Source: Nitrospira sp. (GTDB lineage Bacteria > Nitrospirota > Nitrospiria > Nitrospirales > Nitrospiraceae). From it: a DNA stretch of 53,418 nucleotides. Location: NCBI GenBank assembly GCA_005116965.1, contig SWDG01000006.1, forward strand, positions 769,477 through 822,894, given 5' to 3'. The notes below the pieces were generated by a model that searched no databases, was not told where the DNA came from, and saw nothing but the letters and a program-made list of their open reading frames with translations. Position 1 is the stretch's first letter. Every line of letters begins with the position of its first letter. The position numbers and the translations under genes were made by a program. Shown one piece after another: positions 16,964 through 24,837 of the stretch.

Positions 16964-18217
16964 ATGACTGTGAGGATGGGACGAGTCGATGGCATGACCA
17001 GGGTTGGGCTGAGTGGGGCAGTGATACTGTCTGTTGTCTGTATCCTTGCGGGGACGAGCACGACGGTCTCTGCGCAACAGGCTCCAACTCAGTCGGTGAT
17101 CGAGAAAACCTTTCCCCATTCCACTAAATGCAAACGGTGTCACGAACGGGTCTATGAAGAGTGGGAAACCTCGCCGTTGGCGAAGTCCATCCATTCTCCG
17201 GCGTTCCGTGCCTCGCTTGATGTGTATCTTAAATCCTCAGGTGGAAAAGACAAAGCTGCGTGTTTCCGCTGCCATGCCCCGCATGTGCGGGAGTTTTCAG
17301 ATTCCGCCCAACTCTTTATTGATCAAACAAAAGCAGGCGACCCCTCCTTGGATGGTGTCGCTTGCAGCCAGTGCCATTTGATCAAGCAGGTCGATCGGGC
17401 CAAGCATCCTCCGGAGCCGAAATATGAGATAGGTGGAAAGACGCTGTATGGGCCCTACAAGGATTTCGTTCAGAACCTTGCGCATCAGTCGATGGAATTG
17501 AGCCTCTTCCAGAAGTCTGATCTATGCCTGAACTGTCATCAGTCGGTGCCGTCGGCAACGAACTTGGGCAAGGCGAACGATTTGCTTGGGAATTGGGACC
17601 AAAGTCGGGCCGTCAAGTCTGGGAAAGAATGCCAGACATGCCATATGCCACAACAAGTAGGGGAGTCAGCCAATGGGGAAAAGAAACGCACGATCGCTAA
17701 TCATAGTTTCCCTGGACGAATTGGGAAGTTGCGTCAAGAGGCAGCGAAGCTAGATGTGCAAACCAAGGTCGACGGTGACAAAACGACTGTTGTGGTCATG
17801 GTCCAAAGTCTAGTGCCGCATAATTTGCCTGCCACCCATCCGGCTTGGGCTGCGGTGGTTCTCAATCTGGACATCAAAGGGAAAAATCTCAAAACGGTGT
17901 TCACCGACAAGCGGGTCTATGGTCGGACGTATCTGGATATCCAGGGACAGGTGACGATCTTTGATTTCGAGGCGGCGAAAGTCGCTGAAGACACGGTTTT
18001 GAAACCAGAAGAGACGAGAGAAGAAGTATTCACGTTTCCGACGCCGAAAGATACTAAGACGTTCGATGTCGAAGTTGGACTCAATTACGCGCCATTAACG
18101 GGCCCTCCTGCATTCCTCCAACGTGTCGAAGCAGAATCCTCCCAGGGATCACAAGATCCAGTTTTCCAGCCGATCGAGATTGTGAAGCGCACGGAGAATA
18201 TTCCGGTTGGCAGGTAG
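16964..18217 (+). CDS. Pentahaem cytochrome c (c554-like) 2
   Basis: The ATG at 16964 follows the previous stop by one base; ATG 16994 is an alternative. The 417-residue product has a signal peptide (AVILSVVCILAGTSTTVSAQ) and five CXXCH sites at about residues 56 (CKRCH), 100 (CFRCH), 134 (CSQCH), 188 (CLNCH) and 223 (CQTCH). VYEEW after haem 1, LYGPYKDF between haems 3 and 4, and CHMPQ at haem 5 mirror the genes at 15658 and 40181. A haem-free C-terminal domain of about 190 residues follows (VQSLVPHNLPATHPAW). It is likely a soluble periplasmic multihaem electron carrier. The partner could be the NxrC-containing enzyme encoded upstream, but that is inference. Confidence 0.87.
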   Translation: MTVRMGRVDGMTRVGLSGAVILSVVCILAGTSTTVSAQQAPTQSVIEKTFPHSTKCKRCHERVYEEWETSPLAKSIHSPAFRASLDVYLKSSGGKDKAACFRCHAPHVREFSDSAQLFIDQTKAGDPSLDGVACSQCHLIKQVDRAKHPPEPKYEIGGKTLYGPYKDFVQNLAHQSMELSLFQKSDLCLNCHQSVPSATNLGKANDLLGNWDQSRAVKSGKECQTCHMPQQVGESANGEKKRTIANHSFPGRIGKLRQEAAKLDVQTKVDGDKTTVVVMVQSLVPHNLPATHPAWAAVVLNLDIKGKNLKTVFTDKRVYGRTYLDIQGQVTIFDFEAAKVAEDTVLKPEETREEVFTFPTPKDTKTFDVEVGLNYAPLTGPPAFLQRVEAESSQGSQDPVFQPIEIVKRTENIPVGR

Positions 18218-18290
18218 CTGTGAGGCGTAAAGGGCAAGACGTGAAACCTGATGGATTTGAATCTGTTCGGCGCTGAGGTATACTGAGCCC

Positions 18291-18509
18291 ATGTCCTTCA
18301 ACCTTCCTCTCAAAGACATGAGCCTCCACGAGAAGCTTGCTGCGATGGAGTCGCTGTGGGAAGACATCGCCCGTACTCCGGAAGCCATCGAGTCCCCCGC
18401 CTGGCACAAAGACATCCTTGATGAGCGCCGCCAACGAGTTGCCGAGGGACAATCTCAATTCGTCGATTGGGAGACCGCCAAAGCGGACATTCGAAACAAG
18501 GTCTCGTGA
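18291..18509 (+). CDS. Addiction-module antitoxin (Unstab_antitox / TIGR02574 type)
   Basis: A 72-residue protein with the characteristic pattern of this antitoxin family: SLHEKLAAMESLWEDIAR, then SPAWHKDILDERRQRVAEG, and DWETAKADIR at the end. These small antitoxins bind and neutralise a ParE/RelE-type toxin encoded just downstream. Here the stop codon overlaps the next start as GTGA (18506-18509), giving translational coupling. Autoregulation is usual for such operons, but no operator was identified. Confidence 0.85.
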   Translation: MSFNLPLKDMSLHEKLAAMESLWEDIARTPEAIESPAWHKDILDERRQRVAEGQSQFVDWETAKADIRNKVS

Positions 18510-18805
18510 AAATCAGGATCCTGGACGAGGCCCAGGATGATCTCATCCAGGGCTTCCGCTTCTATGAAGGTCGGGAGGTTGGTCTTGGGGCCTACTTCCT
18601 AGACTGCTTGTTCTCAGATATTGATTCTCTTCTCCTGTACGGCGGAATCCATCAAGTCGTATATGACCATCACCGTTGCCTCTCCAAGCGTTTCCCGTTC
18701 GCCATTTACTACAGCGTGCAGGAAAACATCGTTCATGTGCATGCCGTATTGGATTGTCGTAGAAATCCATTATGGATCGGGAAACGATTAAAAGGAGAGG
18801 GCTAG
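18506..18805 (+). CDS. ParE/RelE superfamily toxin
   Basis: The start is GTG 18506, overlapping the antitoxin stop by four bases; a longer frame exists but would overlap the antitoxin by 43 bases. The 99-residue product reads VKIRILDEAQDDLIQGFRFYEG, then SLLLYGGIHQVV, SKRFPFAIYYSVQENIVHVHAVLDCRRNP, a typical ParE/RelE fold with the late YYSV...VHAVLDCRR strands. It could be a gyrase poison or a ribosome-dependent RNase; the sequence alone does not decide. It forms a toxin-antitoxin pair with the preceding gene. Confidence 0.85.
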   Translation: MKIRILDEAQDDLIQGFRFYEGREVGLGAYFLDCLFSDIDSLLLYGGIHQVVYDHHRCLSKRFPFAIYYSVQENIVHVHAVLDCRRNPLWIGKRLKGEG

Positions 18806-19188
18806 TCGGGTGCTCCAGCCAGGAACAGAAATCGTGCCGAGACTGAAAATGTCCAGGAACCATTGATTGCTTTTCGGACGAGGGACACTGTCCACGCGAT
18901 TTCGTCACAAACCGTCATGAACAAGGCGCAGTGAAGTAAAGGGACAGGCTCCGGCATAGCCGGTGCCTGTCCCTGTTTTGCCGATGTCCCCTCCCTCCAG
19001 CGGCTTGACACGTCCTTGGGAAGTCGGGAGAATCGCTGAGCCTTGTGGAATGTGGTCACGATAATATTCTGATCAAGATACTCACCAGTTAAAGGGGCGA
19101 ATGCATGCCTGACGAGGGTGACCCATATTGGAGGCTCCGTCCGCGAGCGGTGACCCCCGACCACGAGATCTGTGCATGTGACTCGGCG
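18806..19188. other. Gene-poor spacer with REP-like hairpin
   Basis: 383 bases without a convincing gene. The hairpin at 18941-18973 is annotated separately. A long opposite-strand frame (18802-19383) spans this spacer and the next gene but resembles no family. No promoter was identified. Confidence 0.35.
18941..18973. repeat. REP-like palindrome
   Basis: GGGACAGGCTCCGGC, ATA, GCCGGTGCCTGTCCC: two 15-base arms with a single T/T mismatch around a 3-base loop. GGGACAGGC...GCCTGTCCC palindromes are typical of REP/BIME elements mobilised by RAYT (REP-associated) transposases. No RAYT gene is in the window, so this would be a non-autonomous copy. Confidence 0.6.
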
Positions 19189-19614
19189 ATGTCCATCGTT
19201 CTTCAGCCACACTTCAGCCCGAATCCGCTGTCGTGCGCGCGTTGTAACCTTGAGGTGCCTCCGGAGCGAATAGGGATGAACGCGTCTGTTGCTGAGAGTG
19301 TGGCAAGGTGGTGCGCGTTCCATGAAGCATTCAATGTGTTGTGGCTTGACTCGGGCGAGTTCGAGGATTGGGCGGCCAACCAACTGAGCGATCCGGCAAG
19401 CGCCGTGAATCGGCGCGGTCTCTCTCTAGCACGGCAGCTCAGTGAATGGCGACGTTGCTACCTGTGGTGGTTTCAGAAAACGAGCCAAGAGGGTGGCGAA
19501 ACGGCGGTCTGTCCATGCTGCGCGCTACTACTCGAACCACGCTTCACGGGCGAGCGGCCAGAAGGCGGTGGCTTGCTAGTTTGCGAGGCATGTTCGTTAG
19601 CAATCGCCGTCTAA
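19189..19614 (+). CDS. Zn-ribbon-containing hypothetical protein (possibly DUF2310-like)
   Basis: ATG 19189 (141 residues) is preferred over ATG 19105, because the conserved-looking part begins at MSIVLQPHF. Two Cys pairs near the N-terminus (CARC) and several near the C-terminus (CPCC, CEAC) suggest zinc binding. Between them are ESVARWCAFHEAFNVLWLDSGEFEDW and SARQLSEWRRCYLWWFQ-like segments rich in Trp. Similar cytoplasmic proteins occur scattered in proteobacteria; the DUF number is from memory and tentative. Function unknown. It stands alone between a toxin-antitoxin pair and a convergent methyltransferase. Confidence 0.6.
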   Translation: MSIVLQPHFSPNPLSCARCNLEVPPERIGMNASVAESVARWCAFHEAFNVLWLDSGEFEDWAANQLSDPASAVNRRGLSLARQLSEWRRCYLWWFQKTSQEGGETAVCPCCALLLEPRFTGERPEGGGLLVCEACSLAIAV

Positions 19615-19687
19615 TCTTCGTGATGAAATCCAGGGGGACCGTTCCCCTTTACTCAGAGATTAAGATAGTTCGTACTCGATCGCTGTG

Positions 19688-20371
19688 TCATCCCTGGATG
19701 CTGCCGATTACGATGGCATGGGCGACGAACCGGCCGTAGGTCGCGTCCTTGCATCCATTCCAATCAGACTCAACCCAATAGTTCTGCTTTGAGATCCGCT
19801 TAAGAAAATGCTGGGTCGTGAACGGACTCTTACCGTTGTTCTGCAAATAATCGAAGTAGCGGTTGTACCCGATTGGTAGGCTCGCCACGAGCCGGCCGGA
19901 TGGAGCGAGGCATGTGGCTCGCAGATGATCGATCGCCTGCAGCAGTTTGCCTGGTTTCTGTGGCTGTTCGTCCCACCCGACATGCTCCAAGGTCGAGATG
20001 CTGATAATCAGATCATATTTGTCCTGCGGGACAAACTCGACGATATCCTGATTGATGACGCCTGAGCTGACCTCATATTTGTCGATGACCTCATGATGAA
20101 TGGGAAAATAGTGAGAGAGGACGTTGCCCACTTCGAGCACCCGTTTGCCTTCATATTTGAGGAGGAGCTCACGGAAGATGGGGATCTCGACGCCACGCTC
20201 GTTTTTCCAAGTCCTGTTATACGGGTGGTACAGGTACTCGTACTCTCGACCGTCGAATTGGAACGCCTTGGCTCTCACGCTGCGGGTCAGTGTCATCTTC
20301 ATCGCGCGCCAATATCTCCGAGCGGCGCTCTCGCCGGCAGCGGCGCTGGTGTAGTCGTAGGTGTAAGGCAT
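19688..20371 (-). CDS. SAM-dependent methyltransferase
   Basis: A 227-residue protein. Motif I of class I methyltransferases is seen as KRVLEVGNVLSHY (a V-L-E-V-G-N variant of the usual GxGxG). A DLIISISTLEHVGWDE segment matches motif IV/post-IV of the Methyltransf_11 type, and LAPSGRLVASLPIGYN matches the later LkPGG strand. The substrate is unknown; linkage to a sugar-related or polysaccharide locus is not evident. It lies 12 bases downstream of the 84-residue hypothetical gene on the same strand and probably shares its mRNA. Confidence 0.8.
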   Translation of the reverse strand: MPYTYDYTSAAAGESAARRYWRAMKMTLTRSVRAKAFQFDGREYEYLYHPYNRTWKNERGVEIPIFRELLLKYEGKRVLEVGNVLSHYFPIHHEVIDKYEVSSGVINQDIVEFVPQDKYDLIISISTLEHVGWDEQPQKPGKLLQAIDHLRATCLAPSGRLVASLPIGYNRYFDYLQNNGKSPFTTQHFLKRISKQNYWVESDWNGCKDATYGRFVAHAIVIGSIQG

Positions 20372-20383
20372 GAAGAAAGCTGA

Positions 20384-20638
20384 CTACTCGAAGACGATGG
20401 ATGATCCCGGTGATTTCATCTTGAAGATCTGCAAGGCGTTATAGATGCCTTTGGCGGGATGGTTCAGGATCAGGCGTGAATTGGTGATATGGGTATCGAG
20501 TAGTTCGTACTGCCCGCCGCTGTAGTAGAGATCACAGTCGTCGATCTGACAGTTCTTGTAGACGTGATTATCCAGGGGAAGTTTCGCCTTCGAGAAGGTC
20601 TGCCCATCGATAATGATATAGCTTGGTTCGAATGCCAT
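20384..20638 (-). CDS. Small hypothetical protein, right-handed beta-helix-like
   Basis: An 84-residue protein with short regular strands (SYIIIDGQTF, KNCQIDDCDLYYSG, LLDTHITNSRLIL), which suggest a few turns of a pentapeptide or parallel beta-helix fold. No family name can be assigned. It starts at CAT 20636-20638 and is directly upstream of the methyltransferase, so they are probably co-transcribed. Confidence 0.6.
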   Translation of the reverse strand: MAFEPSYIIIDGQTFSKAKLPLDNHVYKNCQIDDCDLYYSGGQYELLDTHITNSRLILNHPAKGIYNALQIFKMKSPGSSIVFE

Positions 20639-20730
20639 AGGGTTCCTACCACGAGGACTATAGCAAATTTGGCAATAATCGTAAACCAGCCCAGGAGAGA
20701 GGTTGGGCTATGAAGTATCTGGAAGGAATT

Positions 20731-21900
20731 CTAATTCGGGACGATCCGAGACACGGTGCCACCAGTGGTTAGGATATAGAGCTCTCCCAAGCCGTCCTGG
20801 CCGAAGCTGGTGATGGAAGAGGAAGCAAGCAGTGGCCATTCTGTTTGTTCGAGAGCGGAGCCATTATTGAAGCGGAAACTACGGACAAAACCGGCGCAGA
20901 AGTCGGCGTAGAAATAGGTGCCCTGAATGACTGGTATTGCTGTTCCTCGATAGACGTAGCCTCCTGTGACGGAGCAGGCACCCTTCTCATGCGGATACTC
21001 AAGTGTCGGCAACGTGAGCGTTCCATTAGTACAGTTGGTGGATGGGTTAAAACAGGACGACCCTTCCATGAGCCGCCAGCCGTAATTGAGTCCGCGTCCG
21101 GCATTGGAGCCTTGTGACACGTTGATTTCTTCGCGGGCGTTCTGACCGACATCGCCGATGTACAGATCATCGCCATCAAACGAAAATCGCCATGGATTCC
21201 GCAACCCATAGCTCCACACCAGCTGATCCCCTCCGCTGAGGACAAAAGGGTTGATAGTTCCACTTGTGCAGGCTGTTCCTGGGGTCGTCGGGTCGATCCT
21301 GAGAATTTTCCCCAGCCGGCTTGCGAGATTCTGAGCATTGTTGCTCGGGTCACCTGAACTTCCCCCGTCTCCAACGGCTGCGTACAGGCAACCATCCGGT
21401 CCGAATGCCAACATGCCTCCGTTATGGTTCGCGAAGGTTGGATGGGGAATGGAGACCAAGATGAATCGTGAATTTGGATCAGCGACGTTGGGGTTCGGTG
21501 CCGACACGACAAACCGGGCGATGGTGATGGCGCCAGTAGCATCCGTATAATTGACGTAAAACCGACCGTTGGCATTGTAGTTTGGGTCAAAGGCCAGCCC
21601 CAACAATCCTCGTTCCCCTCCGCTCGTGATACCGGTCAGGGTCAGAAATGTCGAGAGCACGCTGCCAGTTGCCCGATCGAGAACTTTAATGGTGCTACCC
21701 TGTTCGACAACGAACAGGCGAGTCTGGTCTCCAGGGGGAGAGGTAAGGAACACTGGCGAACTCAGATTGTTTGCGACAGTGTGGAGCTTGAGACTGCTGG
21801 AAGTCGGGGCAGCGTTTTCTGTGTTACTGTCGCTCCCGCACGCAGAAAGGAGGCCGGCGAAACACAGGCTCAGAGGTATGGAGATGATCGCCTGTCTCAT
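20731..21900 (-). CDS. PQQ-dependent sugar dehydrogenase-type lipoprotein
   Basis: The start is ATG 21900, with GGGGGAAGG upstream; the longer frame to 21960 lacks support. The 389-residue product has a lipobox, SLCFAGLLSAC, so it is probably membrane-anchored on the periplasmic side. The rest matches the soluble glucose/sorbosone dehydrogenase (GSDH) six-bladed propeller: RGLLGLAFDPNYNANGRFYV, FANHNGGMLAFGPDG, AAVGDGGSSGDPSNNAQ, LGKILRIDP, YGLRNPWRFSFDG, LYIGDVGQNAREEI, TGGYVYRG. The His of NHNGG corresponds to the catalytic base in this family and Arg/Asn of GLRNPWR to PQQ-site residues. The oxidised sugar is unknown. No pqq biosynthesis genes are present here. Confidence 0.85.
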   Translation of the reverse strand: MRQAIISIPLSLCFAGLLSACGSDSNTENAAPTSSSLKLHTVANNLSSPVFLTSPPGDQTRLFVVEQGSTIKVLDRATGSVLSTFLTLTGITSGGERGLLGLAFDPNYNANGRFYVNYTDATGAITIARFVVSAPNPNVADPNSRFILVSIPHPTFANHNGGMLAFGPDGCLYAAVGDGGSSGDPSNNAQNLASRLGKILRIDPTTPGTACTSGTINPFVLSGGDQLVWSYGLRNPWRFSFDGDDLYIGDVGQNAREEINVSQGSNAGRGLNYGWRLMEGSSCFNPSTNCTNGTLTLPTLEYPHEKGACSVTGGYVYRGTAIPVIQGTYFYADFCAGFVRSFRFNNGSALEQTEWPLLASSSITSFGQDGLGELYILTTGGTVSRIVPN

Positions 21901-22247
21901 GGTTGCACCTTCCCCCTGTTTGAAAGATGATCCGTACCCTATCATTTCTAGCGGTGCCAATTCGCGAGTGCAGCCTCAGTATCCCATGGATAGGGCATGG
22001 TGGAACCCCGGTTCCACCCCTCTCTAGTCCATATGTGGGCGGGGAGGCTGTTTCTGAGCGCCTCGCATTTGGTCTTGATCCGGCCAGTCCAACTCTACTA
22101 GAATGAGCGCGTTTTTCAGGTCATTAGCTTCGAGTTCGACTCCGCACCGCTTTAGGTTTCCCCACTCATGCATGTACGTTGGATGGGTTGAAGCCACGGT
22201 GAGCCGTGTGACCTAAGGAGTGCGTTTAACCAGCAGGAGGATTTCCA
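21901..22247. other. Divergent intergenic region upstream of hppA
   Basis: 347 bases between the sugar dehydrogenase start (minus strand) and hppA (plus strand). It should hold both promoters. No clear -35/-10 pair was identified. The only firm signal is the hppA Shine-Dalgarno AGGAGG about 8 bases before GTG 22248. Confidence 0.35.
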
Positions 22248-24302
22248 GTGAGTGATTCATCGATTATCACGTTTGCCATCATCGCGGCCTTCGCTGGTAT
22301 TGCCTATGGGTTGTACCTTGCGATGTGGGTATTCAAGCTTGATGCAGGCAATGCGAAAATGCAGGAAATTGCGAAGGCAATACAAGAAGGTGCCAGTGCC
22401 TACATGAATCGACAGTACAAAACCGTCGGCTATGTGGCTGCGGTGCTCTTCGTCATGCTCTGGGCCGCTGGGGCCGTCTCCGACAAGTTTGGCTTGCTGA
22501 CGGCGGTCGGGTTTTTGGTCGGCGCGGGAGCCTCGTCGATTGCCGGCTATGTGGGGATGATCATTGCCGTGCGTGCCAACGTGCGGACGGCGCAGGCAGC
22601 CCACAATGGCATGAATGCCGCCTTGACCGTCGCGTTTCGAGGGGGAGCGGTGACGGGTCTGTTGCTGATCGGCCTGGGGCTGTTATCGATTACGACCTTC
22701 TATATGGTCGCGCAATCAATCGCGGGGCAAGAGAAAGCCATTCACGCTTTGCTGAGCCTCGGGTTTGGCGGAAGCTTGATCTCGGTATTTGCTCGTGTCG
22801 GTGGCGGCATCTACACCAAGGCCGCGGATGTGGGTGCGGATCTCGTCGGCAAGGTCGAAGCGGGAATTCCGGAAGACGACCCTCGTAATCCAGCGGTCAT
22901 CGCGGATAACGTGGGCGACAACGTTGGTGACTGCGCCGGTATGGCGGCAGACCTGTTCGAAACCTACGCCGTGACGACAGTGGCGGCGATGGTCTTGGCC
23001 TTTACGATGTTTAAGGGGGCGACTGCCCCAATCCTGTATCCGTTGGTCTTAGGAGGCGTGACGATTTTCGCGACGATCATCGGGGTTCTCTTCGTGAAGG
23101 TGAGCCCGGGCGAGGAGGTCATGACGGCGCTCTATAAGGGGCTGTTCGTGGCCGGCGGGATCGCTGCAGTGGTATTTCTCCCGATCACTCTCATGATCAT
23201 GGGCGGGGTAGGGGGCGTCAGCGGCTTCAGCTACTACATCGCCGCATTGATGGGATTGGCGGTGACGCTGGCGCTTGTATTCATTACCGACTATTACACA
23301 TCGAAGAGCTATGAACCGGTGCAATATATTTCCAAAGCCAGCGAAACCGGCCATGCGACGAACATCATTGCGGGGCTGGCGGTCGGTATGCAAGCGACGG
23401 CGGCGCCGGTGGTGGTGATTGCAATGGCGATCCTGGGCAGCTACTCGGTCTGCGGTGGCGCGGAGTCCGGGGGGTTGTACGGCGTGGCGGTGGCGGCGGT
23501 CTCAATGCTGTCGATGGCCGGGATTGTCGTGGCGATCGATGCGTTTGGCCCGATCACGGACAATGCCGGCGGCATTGCCGAAATGTCGCATTTGGGTAAA
23601 GAAGTTCGGGACATCACTGATCCGTTGGATGCGGTCGGCAATACGACCAAGGCGGTGACAAAAGGCTACGCGATTGGGTCAGCCGCGTTGGCAGCGGTGG
23701 TGTTGTTCGCGGAATATTCTCGTGAGGTGGCGGCCATCAATCCCGCGCTGGCGGCGTTTGACCTCTCCAACCCGAAAGTGTTGGTCGGTCTGTTTCTCGG
23801 CGGCATGTTGCCCTTCATCTTTGGTGCGATGTGCATGAGGGCCGTGGGTGAAGCCGGCGGCTTGATCGTGGAAGAAGTGCGGCGGCAGTTCCGGACCATC
23901 AAGGGCATCATGGAAGGCACGGGGAAGCCTGACTACGCAACCTGCGTCGATATCGTGACTCAAGCGGCGATTCAGAAAATGATGATCCCCGGTTTGATTC
24001 CTGTGGTGTCGCCGATTCTGGTGGGCGTGATTCTCGGTCCGCAGGCGCTTGGCGGTGTGTTGGTCGGCAGCATCGTGACCGGCATATTCGTCGCGATTTC
24101 GATGACGAGCGGCGGTGGGGCCTGGGACAATGCGAAGAAGTATATCGAAGAGCAGGGGTTGAAGGGCACCGATACGCACAAGGCGGCGGTCACCGGTGAT
24201 ACGGTCGGCGATCCGTACAAGGACACGGCAGGACCGGCGGTGAATCCGATGATCAAGGTCATCAATATCGTGGCGTTGCTGATCGTGTCGTTAATCGTCT
24301 AA
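22248..24302 (+). CDS. hppA: Membrane-bound proton-translocating pyrophosphatase (K+-independent type)
   Basis: GTG 22248 follows AGCAGGAGGATT. The 684-residue product has about 16 membrane segments. It carries the pyrophosphate site motifs: [20 protein letters not shown] with [20 protein letters not shown], and the late [13 protein letters not shown] and [15 protein letters not shown]. It couples pyrophosphate hydrolysis to ion pumping across the inner membrane. The sequence [10 protein letters not shown] has Lys at the position where K+-dependent forms have Ala, so a K+-insensitive H+ pump is predicted. In a chemolithoautotroph with a low energy budget this recovers energy from biosynthetic pyrophosphate. 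It is followed by a terminator-like hairpin and so is probably monocistronic. Confidence 0.96.
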   Translation: MSDSSIITFAIIAAFAGIAYGLYLAMWVFKLDAGNAKMQEIAKAIQEGASAYMNRQYKTVGYVAAVLFVMLWAAGAVSDKFGLLTAVGFLVGAGASSIAGYVGMIIAVRANVRTAQAAHNGMNAALTVAFRGGAVTGLLLIGLGLLSITTFYMVAQSIAGQEKAIHALLSLGFGGSLISVFARVGGGIYTKAADVGADLVGKVEAGIPEDDPRNPAVIADNVGDNVGDCAGMAADLFETYAVTTVAAMVLAFTMFKGATAPILYPLVLGGVTIFATIIGVLFVKVSPGEEVMTALYKGLFVAGGIAAVVFLPITLMIMGGVGGVSGFSYYIAALMGLAVTLALVFITDYYTSKSYEPVQYISKASETGHATNIIAGLAVGMQATAAPVVVIAMAILGSYSVCGGAESGGLYGVAVAAVSMLSMAGIVVAIDAFGPITDNAGGIAEMSHLGKEVRDITDPLDAVGNTTKAVTKGYAIGSAALAAVVLFAEYSREVAAINPALAAFDLSNPKVLVGLFLGGMLPFIFGAMCMRAVGEAGGLIVEEVRRQFRTIKGIMEGTGKPDYATCVDIVTQAAIQKMMIPGLIPVVSPILVGVILGPQALGGVLVGSIVTGIFVAISMTSGGGAWDNAKKYIEEQGLKGTDTHKAAVTGDTVGDPYKDTAGPAVNPMIKVINIVALLIVSLIV

Positions 24303-24352
24303 TTAAAAGGCGGTTGCGCACTCGATACCATATAGATTCACTCAGATGAGAA

Positions 24353-24382
24353 AGCGCCGTGTCCCAGCTGGGGCACGGCGCT
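24353..24382 (+). terminator. Terminator hairpin after hppA
   Basis: AGCGCCGTGTCCC, AGCT, GGGGCACGGCGCT: 13-base arms with one T/G pair and a 4-base loop, followed by TCTCGTTTCTC. This is a strong stem with a moderate pyrimidine tail, about 50 bases after the hppA stop. Confidence 0.65.
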
Positions 24383-24400
24383 TCTCGTTTCTCCCTTGTC

Positions 24401-24430
24401 TTGACGGGTTTCCATACCCTAGAGTATGGT
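24401..24430 (+). promoter_or_regulatory. Palindromic promoter/operator upstream of pup
   Basis: TTGACG (24401-24406) and TATGGT (24425-24430) are 18 bases apart. Inside lies an 18-bp near-perfect palindrome, CCATACCCTAGAGTATGG (24412-24429), centred on CTAG with one mismatched pair. A palindrome filling a long spacer recalls promoters of MerR-family regulators. This is an architecture-based guess; a simple repressor is equally possible. Confidence 0.5.
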
Positions 24431-24494
24431 AAATTCATTGATGACAGCTGCTGGCTGATCGCGAGGGTTTCCCTGGTCCACGGGAGGTGCTCGA

Positions 24495-24692
24495 ATGGAA
24501 AAGCAGGAACGGAAGCAAGAACCGAGACGTGAACCGCAGGGCAAGGAGGAGGTTAAGGCCAACCCTAAGGTGGTCGAGACCGGCAAGAAGCTGAAGGAAG
24601 ATATCGACAAGCTGGTCGATGAGATCGATGATGTGCTTGAAAAGAACGCTGAAGAATTTGTGAAGAATTACGTCCAAAAGGGAGGGGAATAG
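24495..24692 (+). CDS. pup: Prokaryotic ubiquitin-like protein Pup (C-terminal GGE)
   Basis: A 65-residue protein after GGGAGGTG. It is highly charged and disordered-looking at the N-terminus (MEKQERKQEPRREPQGKEE). The C-terminal half closely matches mycobacterial Pup: DKLVDEIDDVLEKNAEEF, then VKNYVQKGGE. The mycobacterial tail is VRAYVQKGGQ. Because this one ends in Glu rather than Gln, no deamidation by Dop should be needed before PafA ligates it to substrate lysines. Pup-tagged proteins are unfolded by the Mpa/ARC ATPase and degraded by the 20S proteasome. None of those genes is near: pup stands between hppA and recJ, under its own palindromic promoter. Confidence 0.93.
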   Translation: MEKQERKQEPRREPQGKEEVKANPKVVETGKKLKEDIDKLVDEIDDVLEKNAEEFVKNYVQKGGE

Positions 24693-24837
24693 CGCCACCG
24701 CTAGCTCTCCTTCGAGTCACCCTGCCATTTCCTTCACATCCTTCGGTTTGACAAAGAAGAAGCCCCTTATTACAGTCTTCCTCGTTCTCCTGCCATTGGG
24801 AGTATGTGTGTGGCCTAGGCCATTAAAGGAGATGGGG

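Noticed and set aside
18802-19383. 193-codon minus-strand frame
   Set aside because: It crosses the REP-like hairpin, is antisense to the better-supported zinc-ribbon gene at 19189 and shows no recognisable domain.
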